A DNA stretch of 60,252 nucleotides, from NCBI GenBank assembly GCA_022592445.1, contig JABYQR010000284.1:1-60252 (forward strand), written 5' to 3'. A program made the position numbers and the translations under genes. Positions 34,469 to 45,508 of this stretch are shown in pieces (the stretch's first letter is position 1; every line of letters begins with the position of its first letter). The notes under the pieces are model-generated. The model had not been told where the DNA came from. It worked only from the letters and a program-made list of their open reading frames with translations, and made no database searches. The DNA is from Cytidiella melzeri. Its lineage: Eukaryota; Basidiomycota; Agaricomycetes; Polyporales; Irpicaceae.

Positions 34469-35445
34469 GTATAACAGTTAAGGTTACACTCACCAGATAA
34501 GTGTTTGACTTGAGGGGGAGATAGTGAGATAGAGAGTAGAGTGTTGGTGAGAGTGTGTACTTGTTAAAACTATATGATATAATATGATATGATATGTAGT
34601 TTCCCACGCCTTATTACAAGGACGCTTTAAGGTAGCAGAGTTCCCACAGTCTTGATGTGGGAATTATGCAGCCGTATATGGAAACTCAAGTAGTAACCAT
34701 CACATTAGCTGAGACGTACAGATATGGGTTGTAGAAGTACTATACATATATGTACACCTGTGTTCTAGTAGCATAGGAAATGACATGGAAAGCACGTAGT
34801 ACAACTCCAGAGGATGCCTAAAGCATACACCTGAGGACAAGTACTAGCATGAGTCATTTACTCATTATGTACGCCTCTGGTACAAGTGCTGAGCCTAGTC
34901 ATACAATGAGTCATGCATGCATAGCATGAGTCATGCATGAGTCATGCACTTAGTAATAAAGTAGAATAGCTGAAGTAGACATGTATAGTAGTTGCTTACA
35001 TAAGTAGATACAGACATGTATATAAGCAGAGCTGCTGAAGCAGCAAGAATAATAAGACTCATCTTCGAAGCTTAACAGCCTCTACCCCTCGCACACATAT
35101 TCCACTTTGTTAGTACTGGGGAGTACTGAGTAGTCCTTTATGAACAGAGTGGATAAGACTGAGGGGATATGCCCTTCAGGAGTGCCTCTATATATACATG
35201 AAGGGAAGGACCCCAGGTACTACCCTAAGACCCCTAATGCCTACATGAGTAAGCAAAGTAATCTACATTACTAAGCATGCCCTATGCTCTAGTGGTGCCA
35301 CTTCAATAATCAACCAATAGCAATTGTTCCCATGACCTGACCCCATGACCTAGTTCCAAGGCTAGACTTTTCAGAAGGTTCTGAGAACTATGACATCATC
35401 TAATGAAGTGTTCTATACTATGACATCATAGTTCCAGCATGTTTA
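34469..35445 (-). mobile_element. truncated 699-family gypsy-type LTR with a nested insertion
   Basis: On the minus strand 34469-34561 plus 35113-35445 match the 3' two thirds of the LTRs at 37300 and 45509 (tail near TGTATAACAGTTAAGG, TATATATA core, GACATCATAG words). The repeat-rich 5' third is missing beyond ~35440. A separate LTR (34562-35112) interrupts it. Confidence 0.75.
34562..35112 (+). mobile_element. solo copia-type LTR with 5-bp target duplication
   Basis: 551 bases, TGTTAAAAC...CACTTTGTTA, flanked by GTACT on both sides (34557-34561, 35113-35117). Nearly identical to 48662-49208, which is followed by a primer-binding site. TATATAAGCAGAG near 35019 is the likely promoter. Solo LTRs arise by recombination between the two ends of an element. 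Confidence 0.88.
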
Positions 35446-35570
35446 AGATACCTGCGCAATAATGACATCTAATTTATTAATATCGATGATATTGTGAGCA
35501 ATGTATAACCTGCGTGATATTGATTCTGATTTATTGATATTTATGATATTGTGAGAAATGTATCAAGTCT

Positions 35571-36256
35571 TCAGGAATCGTACTTGCCGCTTGCCGGCCC
35601 TGCTAACGCTAGTAATACAGTCAATATTCATGTCCAGATGGCTTGGCACGATCCTTACCAGGAACACAGTTCTCTACTGAGGTTGTTTTTGGTAACAAAG
35701 TCACAGGTGCAATTGACTATTTAACACTATATCATTTATTCAATTTGCTATCAATAACATAATCACTTGTAACCCTGCTCCTGCAGTTTACCAAATCTCA
35801 TCTAAATTATCTAATATATTTCAACACCATTCAGAAGTAGACACATGTCAAACAATCTTTATCTCCATGCTCTACTCCACAAACTTGTTTTAACTCTGTG
35901 CTCACAGCCATTGTTGCACTTCAAACAATACAGCACAGTCCCTCTTCCTTCATGAATGATTGTGTGCTCCAGTGAAGACAAACCACCAACTTACTAAACA
36001 TTACTCATTGAAGTAGCTCTTCCCAACAAAATTACTTGTTCAGGCTGCTACCAGCACCAAGTTTACTCACAAATATGGCTCGAAAAGGAATATTTCATTC
36101 AATCTACAGGAATTGTACTTGCCACTTGCCAGCCTTGCTAACACTAGTATTCTCCAATGAGATTCCCACACTTTGTGGGACAAAAGGGTCACATCTGAAA
36201 AAGCATTAATGTGCTGGAGCACACTGGAACAATCCTTCTTCATTCTTCAGGATCTG
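35571..36256 (+). mobile_element. rearranged Helitron-like unit C
   Basis: Contains two copies of the ~41-base Helitron-like tail (35571-35612 and 36107-36147), each ending CTAG followed by T, about 535 bases apart. The sequence between matches units A and B in the opposite orientation. 36164-36256 is the 5'-end segment in reverse orientation (GTGTGGGACAAAAGGG to CTTCATTCTTCAGGA). It looks like two overlapping or recombined copies. No coding capacity. Confidence 0.6.
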
Positions 36257-37016
36257 TAACTGACACGGAGACGGGGCTCAACGTGACAGACAGGGACACG
36301 ATGTGGATATTGACGAGGAGGTGGTGGCAGGCGTGTAGCACAGTGCTCTCACCAGCTATCAGACTTTATACAAGTATCTAGCCCAGTAAAGATCAAGTTA
36401 GTATTGTTACTACCAGCTATGTAGTACAAGAGGGGTTTGCTTACCTAGCCCAGTAAAGATCAAGAGGTTGAGATGGGGGCTAGGAGCGTACATGCAGCAT
36501 CTTATATAGACTTCAGGGACCTGCGCACAGACCATGTTGAGGGCAGGCTTTGCAAGAAGCCGTGTGAACGAAGAACAAAAGAACTACCTTAAGGAGAACA
36601 ATAGCTATTGTGTAGACCTTGCCAAGAACTCTATCCGTGAGAGAATCTATCTAAAAGGAGACCAACTATTGTATTCCATTCCCACACCTGTGAGAACATC
36701 CTTCCATAAAGAGAACAATAAGGAAAGAACAAAAGAAGTCCATGTGGACGTCATCTATGACACCAAACCCTAGCTATGGGCTGAGCCATGTGGTTGTAGC
36801 CATGTGGTCTTACTTAAGCTAAGTCACATGCCAGTGTGACGTAGTAGCAAGTAATGTGACTGTGTGGAGCGTCTAAGCCACGTGATACGGGCGCTTAATA
36901 GATGTGCAAAGGAGTTTGTGCAGAGAAGGTTGCAACTGAGCTGCAGCCCGGAGTTTTACAGATAAAAACAAGAGGTAAATTGCGAAAATTAAGGGCTAGT
37001 CAGGCCATCCATGACA
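36255..37016 (-). mobile_element. gypsy LTR plus leader, inverted copy of 50961-51720
   Basis: Near-identical reverse complement of the 5' LTR and leader at 50961-51720. On the minus strand it begins TGTCATGGATGGCC at 37016. It holds a 79-codon frame on the plus strand (36534-36773, MLRAGFARSRVNEEQKNY), antisense to the LTR and conserved in the other copy with two visible residue changes. The body of the element is missing. Confidence 0.8.
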
Positions 37017-37299
37017 GTAACTATATACCATAAACAACATTATCTTTGCAGTCAGACCTTCTAGTAAAAGCAAGTAACAGAGGGTAATACAAGTAATCCT
37101 GCCAGTCATAAGATTATCACTCATAAAAAGATTGCTTATGAGAGTGAGTACTATCAGGAATGTTACTTATTTCCAAGATTACTACAGTTTTTGACTGCAA
37201 CAGACATTGCAGGTGTCTGTCAGCACATTAACACTGTAACAGTACCTTTTTGGTGCCATGAACCACAACAAGGTGATGTTAACAAATATGTCAAGTTTC

Positions 37300-37998
37300 T
37301 GTCACAGATTTTCAATGTTTCTACAAGACTTGCCTTACCAGGCAACGGTATTATTGGGAATATTTAAGCGCTTATCAGGCGCTCATCCAGCGCTTATCAG
37401 GCGTCTATTTAGGCGCTTATCCAGCACTTATCTGGCGCTTATCAGGCGCTTATTCTGGCACTTATTCTCAGTGCCTATCAATTGATGCGCTGATGCGCTC
37501 CTTTCCTTATCTGTGTATCACATGATAGAACTCTCTGGAACCTTGTGGAACATGATGGAACTATCATGTCCTAGTATAGAACATTCCATTAGATGATGTC
37601 ATAGTTCTTAGAACCTTCTGGAAAAATCTAGCCTTGTCATAGAACAAGCTAGAACAAGTCTAGCCTTGGAACTGGGTCATGGGGTCAGGTCATGGGGACA
37701 ATTGCTATTGGTTGATTATTGAAGTGGCACCACTAGGGCATAGGGCATGCTTAGTAAAGTAGATTACTTCGCTTACTCATGTAGGTATTAGAGGTCTTAG
37801 GGTAGTACGTGGGGTCCTCCCCTTCATGTATATATAGAGGCACTCCTGAGGGCATATCCCCTCAGTCTTATCCACTCTGTTGATAAAGGACTACTCAGTA
37901 CCTCACATTACTTCGCTCACCACACCTCTCACACTCTGACTCACTTTATCCCTTCAAGTTCAACAACTTATCTGGTGAGTAGTAACCTTACTGTTACA
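37300..37998 (+). mobile_element. solo LTR, 699 bp, TSD GTTTC
   Basis: TGTCACAGATTTTC...ACTGTTACA, with GTTTC duplicated at 37295-37299 and 37999-38003. TATATATAG near 37840 is the probable core promoter. The 5' part holds a short-period repeat built on GCGCTTATC (about 37367-37475). Identical length to the copy at 45509-46207. Confidence 0.92.
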
Positions 37999-38203
37999 GT
38001 TTCCACACAATTCTTGTAGCCATGCTGCACAGATGTCCTCATCCCACTTTTCCAGGTCCTATTTTGAGCAAAACGGAGTTATCTAAGTGAATATAGCACA
38101 ATTATTTACTCATAAATGGAAGTATGTAATGACACAATCAAACCTGCCACTTGATCTCTCTGTCAAGTGTTACAAATTAAGCAGTAGATACAGCTTGATA
38201 AGT

Positions 38204-38245
38204 TCAGGAATTGTACTGGCTGCATACCGGCCATGCTACCACTAG
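38204..38245 (+). repeat. isolated Helitron-like 3' tail
   Basis: TCAGGAATTGTACTGGC..., hairpin-forming GGCTG/CGGCC, ending CTAG|T. It belongs to the same family as the tails at 35571, 36107, 39387, 45005 and 45108, but has no recognisable body attached. Confidence 0.6.
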
Positions 38246-38367
38246 TAGATAACTGGGGCACTACCAAGGCTGTATTTGTGTGATGATACAAAAGATGCAA
38301 TCTTAACAACAACAGATGTGAATATTTTCAATCAGAAGAAGTCCATGAGTAGTACTGCAAAAGCCCA

Positions 38368-38793
38368 TCACTCCTTTGTCCACCCCATCTGACCAGAAGC
38401 ATACCATCTAAACTTCCACCCTTCCTCGTGAGCCTCTTTGCCAGCAGCAAGGACCTTGTCCCACACCGGAAATAAGTCTTTCACCTCTGCTTTGACATTT
38501 CTGTCATCCTTATTATTGAGATCCTTCAGAAATGAATATTTCTCCGGAGACATTCCACCAAACCACTTATAGGCTTCCATAACCTTTTGCTCATCAAGGT
38601 TTTTCAGAGTAGCAAGACCTTTCAAATATTCCTCTTCAAGCTGCGCCCGCCTCACCAAGCTGTGGTGGCTGCTGAAGGAAATTGGATGTTGGGAGAGCTC
38701 TATACTGTTGCGTGGGACAGCAGACACAGTTGCCATGTGGAATGCACTGGTGAGCATGGCAGCGACCAAAATGAGAGAGGTTGAGAGCCGCAT
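38368..38793 (-). CDS. small secreted protein, cysteine-free
   Basis: A single coding exon of 141 aa. The N-terminus MRLSTSLILVAAMLTSAF...ATVSA|VP is a clear signal peptide. A dibasic VRR|A at ~48-50 is a Kex2-type processing site, leaving a ~90-residue Lys/Glu-rich, helical-looking domain (MSPEKYSFLKDLNNKDD, KFRWYASGQMGW). There are no cysteines in the mature part, so it is not of the disulfide-rich effector type. The gene sits alone inside the transposon island, flanked by a solo LTR and a Helitron-like unit, with an intact frame. I do not recognise the family. An extracellular or effector-like role is only an inference from size, secretion and location. Confidence 0.7.
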   Translation of the reverse strand: MRLSTSLILVAAMLTSAFHMATVSAVPRNSIELSQHPISFSSHHSLVRRAQLEEEYLKGLATLKNLDEQKVMEAYKWFGGMSPEKYSFLKDLNNKDDRNVKAEVKDLFPVWDKVLAAGKEAHEEGWKFRWYASGQMGWTKE

Positions 38794-39120
38794 GATGGTG
38801 CAGGAAGGGTGGTATTGGATGAATACTAAGATGGCTAGCTGTATCAGTAATCCGTACAGTGACCCAAGGCATTGGCAATGAAGACAGCAAAGTACTTACA
38901 AACCAGTGATGAAGCAGCAAAAAGACCTGGGGTAACAGTAAGGGTGATTTGACAAGGGTCCAATAAGACAATAAGGCAGCTAGGTGTGAGAGCAGTTTCA
39001 ATAATGTGAGCCAAGGCAAGTGCAATGCAGACAACACAGTACTTACTGACCAGCACTGAAGCAATGAAAGGTCTGGAAATATGTAGGTGTGCTGGGGTAC
39101 AAGGATGGTGGTTCCAATGG
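38794..39120 (-). other. leader of the small secreted protein gene with a duplicated segment
   Basis: Two ~75-base stretches (around 38868-38945 and 39005-39080) are imperfect copies of each other, each with a splice-donor-like GTAAGTACT on the minus strand. They look like duplicated 5'-UTR exons between the TATA box and the ATG at 38793. Confidence 0.45.
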
Positions 39121-39121
39121 G

Positions 39122-39131
39122 CCTTATATAC
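39122..39131 (-). promoter_or_regulatory. TATA box for the small secreted protein
   Basis: TATATAAGG on the minus strand ~330 bases upstream of the ATG, consistent with a spliced leader. Confidence 0.5.
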
Positions 39132-39386
39132 CTTCTTGGCTCTGCCATTCTGATGCAACAAACAGTTCACGTATGCTTGAATTTGTCTTTATATGGCTTA
39201 GACCAGCTTCCAAGACAATTATCAGTGATATGCAATCATCAAAGGTGTTGCAATTGGGATAGCCTCCAGCTCCTATCAGTTAGCAAAAGCACTGCTGGGT
39301 CAAGGGCAATTGGTTGCAGTTCCGTTTTGATCAGTTGTAACATAGCCAAAGTTTTAATGAGCAGGTATCAATGCTGACAGTAAGTA

Positions 39387-41722
39387 CTAGTGTTAGCAAG
39401 GCTGGCAAGTGGCAAGTACAATTCCTGTAGATTGAATGAAATATTCCTTTTCGAGCCATATTTGTGAGTAAACTTGGTGCTGGTAGCAGCCTGAACAAGT
39501 AATTTTGTTGGGAAGAGCTACTTCAATGAGTAATGTTTAGTAAGTTGGTGGTTTGTCTTCACTGGAGCACACAATCATTCATGAAGGAAGAGGGACTGTG
39601 CTGTATTGTTTGAAGTGCAACAATGGCTGTGAGCACAGAGTTAAAACAAGTTTGTGGAGTAGAGCATGGAGATAAAGATTGTTTGACATGTGTCTACTTC
39701 TGAATGGTGTTGAAATATATTAGATAATTTAGATGAGATTTGGTAAACTGCAGGAGCAGGGTTACAAGTGATTATGTTACTGATAGCAAATTGAATAATG
39801 ATATAGTGTTAAATAGTCAATTGCACCTGTGACTTTGTTACCAAAAACAACCTCAGTAGAGAACATCGTGCCAAGCCATCTGGACATGAATATTGACTGT
39901 ATTACTAGCATTTGCTGTTGGTGACACCTTTGATAGGCAACTTGATCCAGGATAAAGTGACTGTATTACAATTGATAAGTTTGATCGCAGGAAAAGGAGC
40001 CATACATTGATGAAAGTAGTCACCAATGGTAGCAAGGGGCTTCATCTATCTTGTCATTAATCTTGTGCAGTGTTCACTGCTGATTCCACAAAATTACTTG
40101 CTTCAAGAATGAAGGGCTGTAGGATGTCTCATTAGAGCAATTGGTGAAACATGTTACATGTGTCCTGTTGATGTCTGCACTGCCTCACCCCCATTGCAGC
40201 TGCCACAGGCTGTGTTCTGATTGTAACTCCTGCTTATGGAGCAACTGGTGGTTGTGAAACTGTATGGAAGAATCAAAGGCAGTGCTTTATGCTGCTGAAA
40301 CCACATCTTGTTGATGTTTGAACTGCTTCAGCCCCAAATAGAACTGCCACAGGCTATGTTCTGATTTTAATTCCTCCTTAGAGAGCAACCCATGATTGTG
40401 AAACCTTGTGCAACAATCCAACGCAGTGGTTGTGGCTGATGCAACCATGTCCTGTTGATGTCTGAGCTGCATCACCCCTATTGGAACTGCCACAGATTGT
40501 GTTCTGATTGTAACTTCTGCTTAGAGAGTGGTGATTGTGAAACCTTCTGGACCAATTGAATGCAGTACTTGCTGCCAATGCAACCATGCACTGTTGATGT
40601 CTGAACTGCTTCACCCCCATTGAACCTGCCACAGCTGTAACTCCCGCTTGGAACTCAGTGGTTGTGAAACTTTGTGGACCAATTGAATGCAGTGCTGGCT
40701 GCTGATGAAACCACATCCAGCTGATATCTGCACTACCTCACCCCCATCAGAGCTGCCACAGGCTGTGTTCTGATTGTAACTCCTGCTTATAGAGCAACTG
40801 GTGGTTGTGAAACTGTATGGAAGAATCAAAGGCAGCGCTTTATGCTGATGCAACCACATCATGTTGATGTCTGAACTGCTTCAGCCACATTGGAACTGCC
40901 ACAGGCTATGTTCTGATTTTATTTCCTCCTCAGAGAGCAACTCATGGTTGTGAGACTTTGTGCAACAATTCGACGCAGTGCTTGCTGCTGATGCAACCAT
41001 GTCCTGTTGATGTCTGAATTGCCTCACCCCCATTCGACCTGCCACAGGCTGTGTTCTGATTGTAACTCCTGCTGAGAGAGCAATTAACAGTTGTGAAACT
41101 TGTTGAACGATCAGATGCAGCCACAAATTTACATTGTCCAAGAATGTAGGGGTTGAGAATTTGTAGTTACGTTCCAAAGTACTGGTAATTCTTGCTCAGA
41201 GCCAACACTATGTGTGGCATGTCTTCTTATTGTATTCCTTGTTCAGAGATCAAGCAATGTCTGTATATTGCTGCACATCAACCTGACCAGAATTTGACAT
41301 CATTTGCCAGCAGGAGTGGAGTTTGAATCTGCGTCTGGATGACTTTTTTCAGTAGACTGGCTATAACTTGCTCAATTTCACTTCACTTCAATTGACAGGA
41401 TGTTTGTACCAGAATGTTGCCAAATGATAGGGCTATTCAATGGTGTATTACATGTACAGATTTGTACCCATATTCAGTCTGTAAAAATCAAAAACTGCAT
41501 ATTGATTGCAAAAGTGATCTGATGCAAAGTTATAAAGGGCTGATAACAAAGCCAGTGTGATGCTATCAGCTGGATTCATTGTTTTGTTATTGACCCTGTT
41601 ACTGTCTGTATTCTGGCATCATATTCCCACACTTAGGGGGACAAAAAGGTCACATCTGAAAAGGCATCAATGTGCTGGAGCACACTGGAACAATTCTTCT
41701 TCTTTCTTCAGGACTTGTAATT
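39387..41722 (-). mobile_element. Helitron-like non-autonomous unit A
   Basis: 2.3 kb. On the minus strand its 3' end is the tail CAGGAATTGTAC...CTAG followed by host T (39387-39427). Its 5' end near 41708-41722 reads TTACAAGTCCTGAAG, an imperfect inverted echo of the subterminal CAGGAATTGTA. A 143-bp minisatellite fills the middle. The same architecture is repeated in unit B. No Rep/helicase is present, so it would be non-autonomous. The class assignment rests on the CTAG|T end, hairpin and asymmetric inverted ends. Confidence 0.6.
40160..41125. repeat. ~143-bp minisatellite, 6-7 units
   Basis: Units are marked by GTTGATGTCTGAACTGC, CTGCCACAGGCTGTGTTCTG and GGTTGTGAAACT, recurring at about 40167, 40309, 40453, 40592, 40719, 40862 and 41005. 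The units are 80-90% alike. A related array lies at 46600-47430. Confidence 0.85.
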
Positions 41723-41775
41723 AGTACATGGTAAACATGGGGCGCATGCTTGCGCAGCTTGAATCACGGCCCAAA

Positions 41776-43265
41776 TCAAAAACCCTTCTCAATTCTCTTC
41801 TTGAGGTTGACGTTTTCTGTCCCCAGCTTCTCCAACTCTCCTAGTACCGCGCTAAGTGTCACCTCTGACATGCCTGACAAGCTTAGTTCCTCCTCCCTCT
41901 CAGACTTCTTTTCTTTGGCCCGAGGAGAAGATGCTTCTCCATTGGTAGCGGCTACACGAGTTCCACGAGATGGTGCAGATGCCCGGGAGACACTCTGCAC
42001 ATCTGGGCGAAATGGTGAATGTAGAACTGCCAGTTTTGTGCACATGCGTGGAATGTGGCTGGGGTCGGTAGTAAGTTCTTGGCTGTTATAACACCACCGA
42101 CCTTGTTGCATTTTGGAGGCGTCAACCTCCATAGGAACTGAACCATTCGAGGGTCGGGGGGTTGGAGTAAACCTGGGCTGAGACTGGATAGGTCTCGACG
42201 TAGTTGACGAGGGAACAGACAGAGCATTCTTTTCCGTTGTTTCCCTGATGCGGGCATATGCGGCCGCCATCTTCAGAGACCTATTGATCTAACCTTGGTA
42301 GTTGGCTAGAGGTGCTTTGGCTGTTGCTAGTTGCCCATAGATAAACTCAGGGAGACCCTTGATAAATTGGATCTCCTTGTCCTTGTCGCTCAACACATTG
42401 ATACAACCTATGTAGGATTGGAAATTGGTAATGTAAGTTCCTACATCACGCGTGTTTTCCTCCTTCTTCTCAGCTTCACAGAGCTTCTCCAACTCTTGGA
42501 TGGCGGTATCTTTAGGTGTTGCATTGCCAAAGTACTTTTGTAGTTCAGTTTTGAACTTAGCCCACGTGTCAAGATTGGCCAGCAAGTCACCGTTGTTGTC
42601 AGCCATGTGATCTGTGACTGGTATTGCCCAATGGGCAGCTTTCCACAATAGACGGTAGATGGCCATCAGGACCTTGGATTTCTCGTCAGTGATACTGGCA
42701 GTCACCCAGTAAGCCTCACACTGGGACAGAAGACGTTCCAGGTCACGACCATGTTCGCCCTTGTATCTATCGGGCTTGGAGTCATTGTTATTGACCGTGA
42801 CCTGCGGTCTGGGCATTGCTTGTGCGACTGCAGCTACAATGGCTGCAACAAGGGCGGGGTCCACTGCTGGTGTTGTCATTGTGACAGGTGCGGAATTGGT
42901 GGGAACAGCTGTGGGTGCTTCGGGAGTTACCGGTGAGATTTCCGGTATGGTTTTGGGGATAACAGGAACAGAAATGTTGGTGGTGATTTTCTGTAAAACT
43001 GGTGTGACTAAACTGATATTAAGTTCTAGAACTTTGACTTCTCCAGGAAATTTGACAATCAACGGTATTTGACTGTTATTGCAGGGTATGTAATCAGAGT
43101 ATTGTTGTCCTTCTCTAAAGTGACAAGATACTGGTGCAAACCGTTGACTTCAATTTGGGCATGGCTGTCGTTTGCAGACTTTGATATACGCGTGATCCTC
43201 TTTGTCATCAGGGCAGTTCTGAAAATCATTGGGATTAAAGACGTGGAATAGATTATTGCACTCAA
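41776..43265 (-). pseudogene. Ty3/gypsy gag relic
   Basis: Minus-strand frames 43265-42289 and 42270-41776 form one gag. It has a Cys-containing start (CNNLFHVFNPNDF), a Pro/Thr linker, then the Retrotrans_gag core (TWAKFKTELQKYFGN, FIKGLPEFIYGQLA) and a basic tail (MAAAYARIRETTEKN). In-frame stops lie at the QPCPN-TGA position (Trp in the sister gag at 52610) and at a TAG near 42289. No protease, reverse transcriptase or integrase follows, so the element is gutted. Confidence 0.8.
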
Positions 43266-43278
43266 TGATGACTATCTA

Positions 43279-44082
43279 TCACAAGGGAAGTTTTTCACAA
43301 TATTCTCCGTCTGCTACAAATGCAACTCTACTCATAACTTCTGTCAACCTCTTGCGTAATTGTGTGAAGTTGATCTGCCCTACTGACTGCAGGCCCCAAT
43401 TCAGTGCTTTGAGTTGGGTGGGCGTGCACGTGGAGAGTACTTCCTCCGTATGGTCGAGGAGATGTAGGAGCTTGTCGTTGAGGAGTAAGATTGTCTTGGT
43501 CTGCAGATTGTTTAGGTTGCAAGTGAGTTCAATCAGAATCTTGAGGCGTCTGGTAGTGGCCTCAATTTTTGGCTTAAGGATGCCAACTTGATCCTTGATG
43601 GAAAACTTGTGAAAATCGAGTGTCACCGGTTTTTGTACGCCCGGGCGAGGTGGCGGGGGTGCCTGGGAGACGCAATCCTTGAGAGACGGTTGCTCAAATT
43701 GCTCCGCGAGGGTTTGCGCACATTCCTTGATGGACTGGTTGTCACGAGCAGACTTTTCGTGGTCAAAGGCAGGAAGCCTGGTGCCCAGAGGGTGATAGTG
43801 AGGGCGGCGTGAGATGTCGAAGACAATGGCTTCAAGGTCTTTTTCTGTGTAGAGACGAGGACAACCTTGCTCGTGTAGTTCTCGGCAAGCCTCAAAGAAA
43901 GACTCGGGTACGCAGCAACAAATGTGTACGTCTCTGGGCACTACAACCACAAAGTGAGACGTAAGATAAAAGGTTTGGGCCAATACAATGTACTGGCATA
44001 CCAGGGGGGCTAAACTTTGATAAATTTGGGGAAAAGGTAGTTTGCAGTTGCGCGACTCCAGGCAAGCGTACGGAGATTCCAC
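43279..44082 (-). CDS. gypsy-associated first ORF
   Basis: Immediately upstream of the gag relic, same strand. An open frame whose product (CVPESFFEACRELHEQG, LDFHKFSIKDQVGILKPKI, LNWGLQSVGQINFTQLRK) is clearly homologous to the ORF at 51847-52596, which likewise precedes a gag. This pairing shows it is a regular part of this retroelement group. The biochemical role is unknown. The start Met is uncertain, as homology begins only near CVPESFF. Confidence 0.65.
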   Translation of the reverse strand: MESPYACLESRNCKLPFPQIYQSLAPLVCQYIVLAQTFYLTSHFVVVVPRDVHICCCVPESFFEACRELHEQGCPRLYTEKDLEAIVFDISRRPHYHPLGTRLPAFDHEKSARDNQSIKECAQTLAEQFEQPSLKDCVSQAPPPPRPGVQKPVTLDFHKFSIKDQVGILKPKIEATTRRLKILIELTCNLNNLQTKTILLLNDKLLHLLDHTEEVLSTCTPTQLKALNWGLQSVGQINFTQLRKRLTEVMSRVAFVADGEYCEKLPL

Positions 44083-45004
44083 CTAATGTCAAGAACACAA
44101 CCAAACTCTATGAGGAGCGAGGAAGTGACAACAGGGGGGGAGGAACAACGAGCGAACTTGCCTGGACAATGACAAGAGGGGTAATGATGATGAGGAAAGG
44201 GAGAGAGACGACGACAATGGAACAGCTGACAATGAGCTAAAGACCAGGATATATGAGTACAGTGATGAACCAGGTACAAGGTGGACATCACCTAAAGACC
44301 AGGAGGTAGAATGTGAGGTCTTCAGGGAGCTACAGGGTGGGTTTATATACATCTCAGACAAGAACCCCTGGTACCGGGTCTGTACTCCTAACACTGCCGT
44401 GGGAACGTATGGTGTGCTATGGTGTGATGTTCTACAATGTTCCACAATGTTTCAGCACCTTCCATGATCATGTGACCAGTCTGTCACATGTGCATGTGAT
44501 CAAGTACATGATGTACTTGATCACATGCAGGAGCCATGTGCCATTGATAAGATAAGATAAGGAAAATAAAAGGAAAAGAAAAGGAAAAAGTGTGCATGTT
44601 TGTGACAGTTTGTTACCAACCATTCAAAACTTTGTATTGCATCATATTTTGCAATCAAAATACACTTTTTGATTTATACAGCCTGCAAATGGACACAAAT
44701 GTAAACATATCACCTACCATTGCATAGCCTTATGTCTTGCAAACATGCTGGTAACAAGGACATCCAACTTCTAGAAGGATTCAGGAAGTTATGGCCATAT
44801 TGCTGAAAAAGATGCTCAGACTCAGATCGAAACTCAGCTGATCACGTTTGATGCAGACTTGTAAAGCGTATATCAGCAGCATTTTACTTCCATCAATCAC
44901 ATATATTGACGGGTGTAACAATTCATACCAAGCCTACAGTCAAATCAAGAAATGCACACTGCAGAATTCAAATCTGGTCTTCAGGGCCTCTGCGGGCCAT
45001 ACAA
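44083..45004. other. intergenic AT-rich stretch with a 39-bp palindrome
   Basis: No gene. It holds the perfect palindrome at 44491-44529 and a purine-rich run (about 44545-44590, GATAAGATAAGATAAGG, AAAGGAAAAGAAAAGG). Confidence 0.5.
44491..44529. repeat. perfect 39-bp palindrome
   Basis: 19-base arms around a single central base: TGCATGTGATCAAGTACAT, G, ATGTACTTGATCACATGCA. Lies ~410 bases upstream of the gag-associated ORF, possibly in its former LTR. Confidence 0.9.
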
Positions 45005-45046
45005 CTAGTAGTAGCAGGGCCGGCACACGGCAAGTACAATTCCTGA
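45005..45046 (-). repeat. isolated Helitron-like 3' tail
   Basis: Minus-strand tail of the same family (GCCG TGTGC CGGC hairpin, CTAG|T), 60 bases before the tail of unit B. Body not recognisable. Confidence 0.6.
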
Positions 45047-45508
45047 ACTAATCAACCTGTAGCTTCCGCTTTATCTGTAAAACTTGTCAGAAAGATCAGG
45101 TGGCAGACTAGCGTTAGCAAGGCCGGTAAGCGGCAAGTACAATTCCTGAGAGTTGAATGAAATATTACTTTTTGAGCAAGATTCGTAAGTAAACTTGGTG
45201 CTGGTAGAAGCCTGAACAAGTCATTTTGTTGGGAATAGCTTTTCCACTGAGTAATGTATAGTAAGTTGGTGGTTTGTCCTCACTGGAGCACACAATCATT
45301 GAAAAGAGGGACTATGCTTTATTGTTTGAAGTGCAACAATGAGTGTGAGTACAGAATTGAAACAAGTTTGTGGAGTAGAGCATGGAGATGAAGATTGTTT
45401 GACATGCGTCTTCTTCTTAATGATGTTGAACTATGTTAAATAGTCTAGATACAATTTGGTAAACTGTAGGAGCAGAGCTACAAGTGATTTTGTTAATGAT
45501 AGCAAATT

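Noticed and set aside
37367..37475. CRISPR-like array
   Set aside because: The GCGCTTATC repeats are short-period, imperfect, without unique spacers, and lie inside a eukaryotic LTR.
40287..41177. Minus-strand ORFs as a repeat-containing protein
   Set aside because: They follow the minisatellite period and break between units. There is no start context or splice support.
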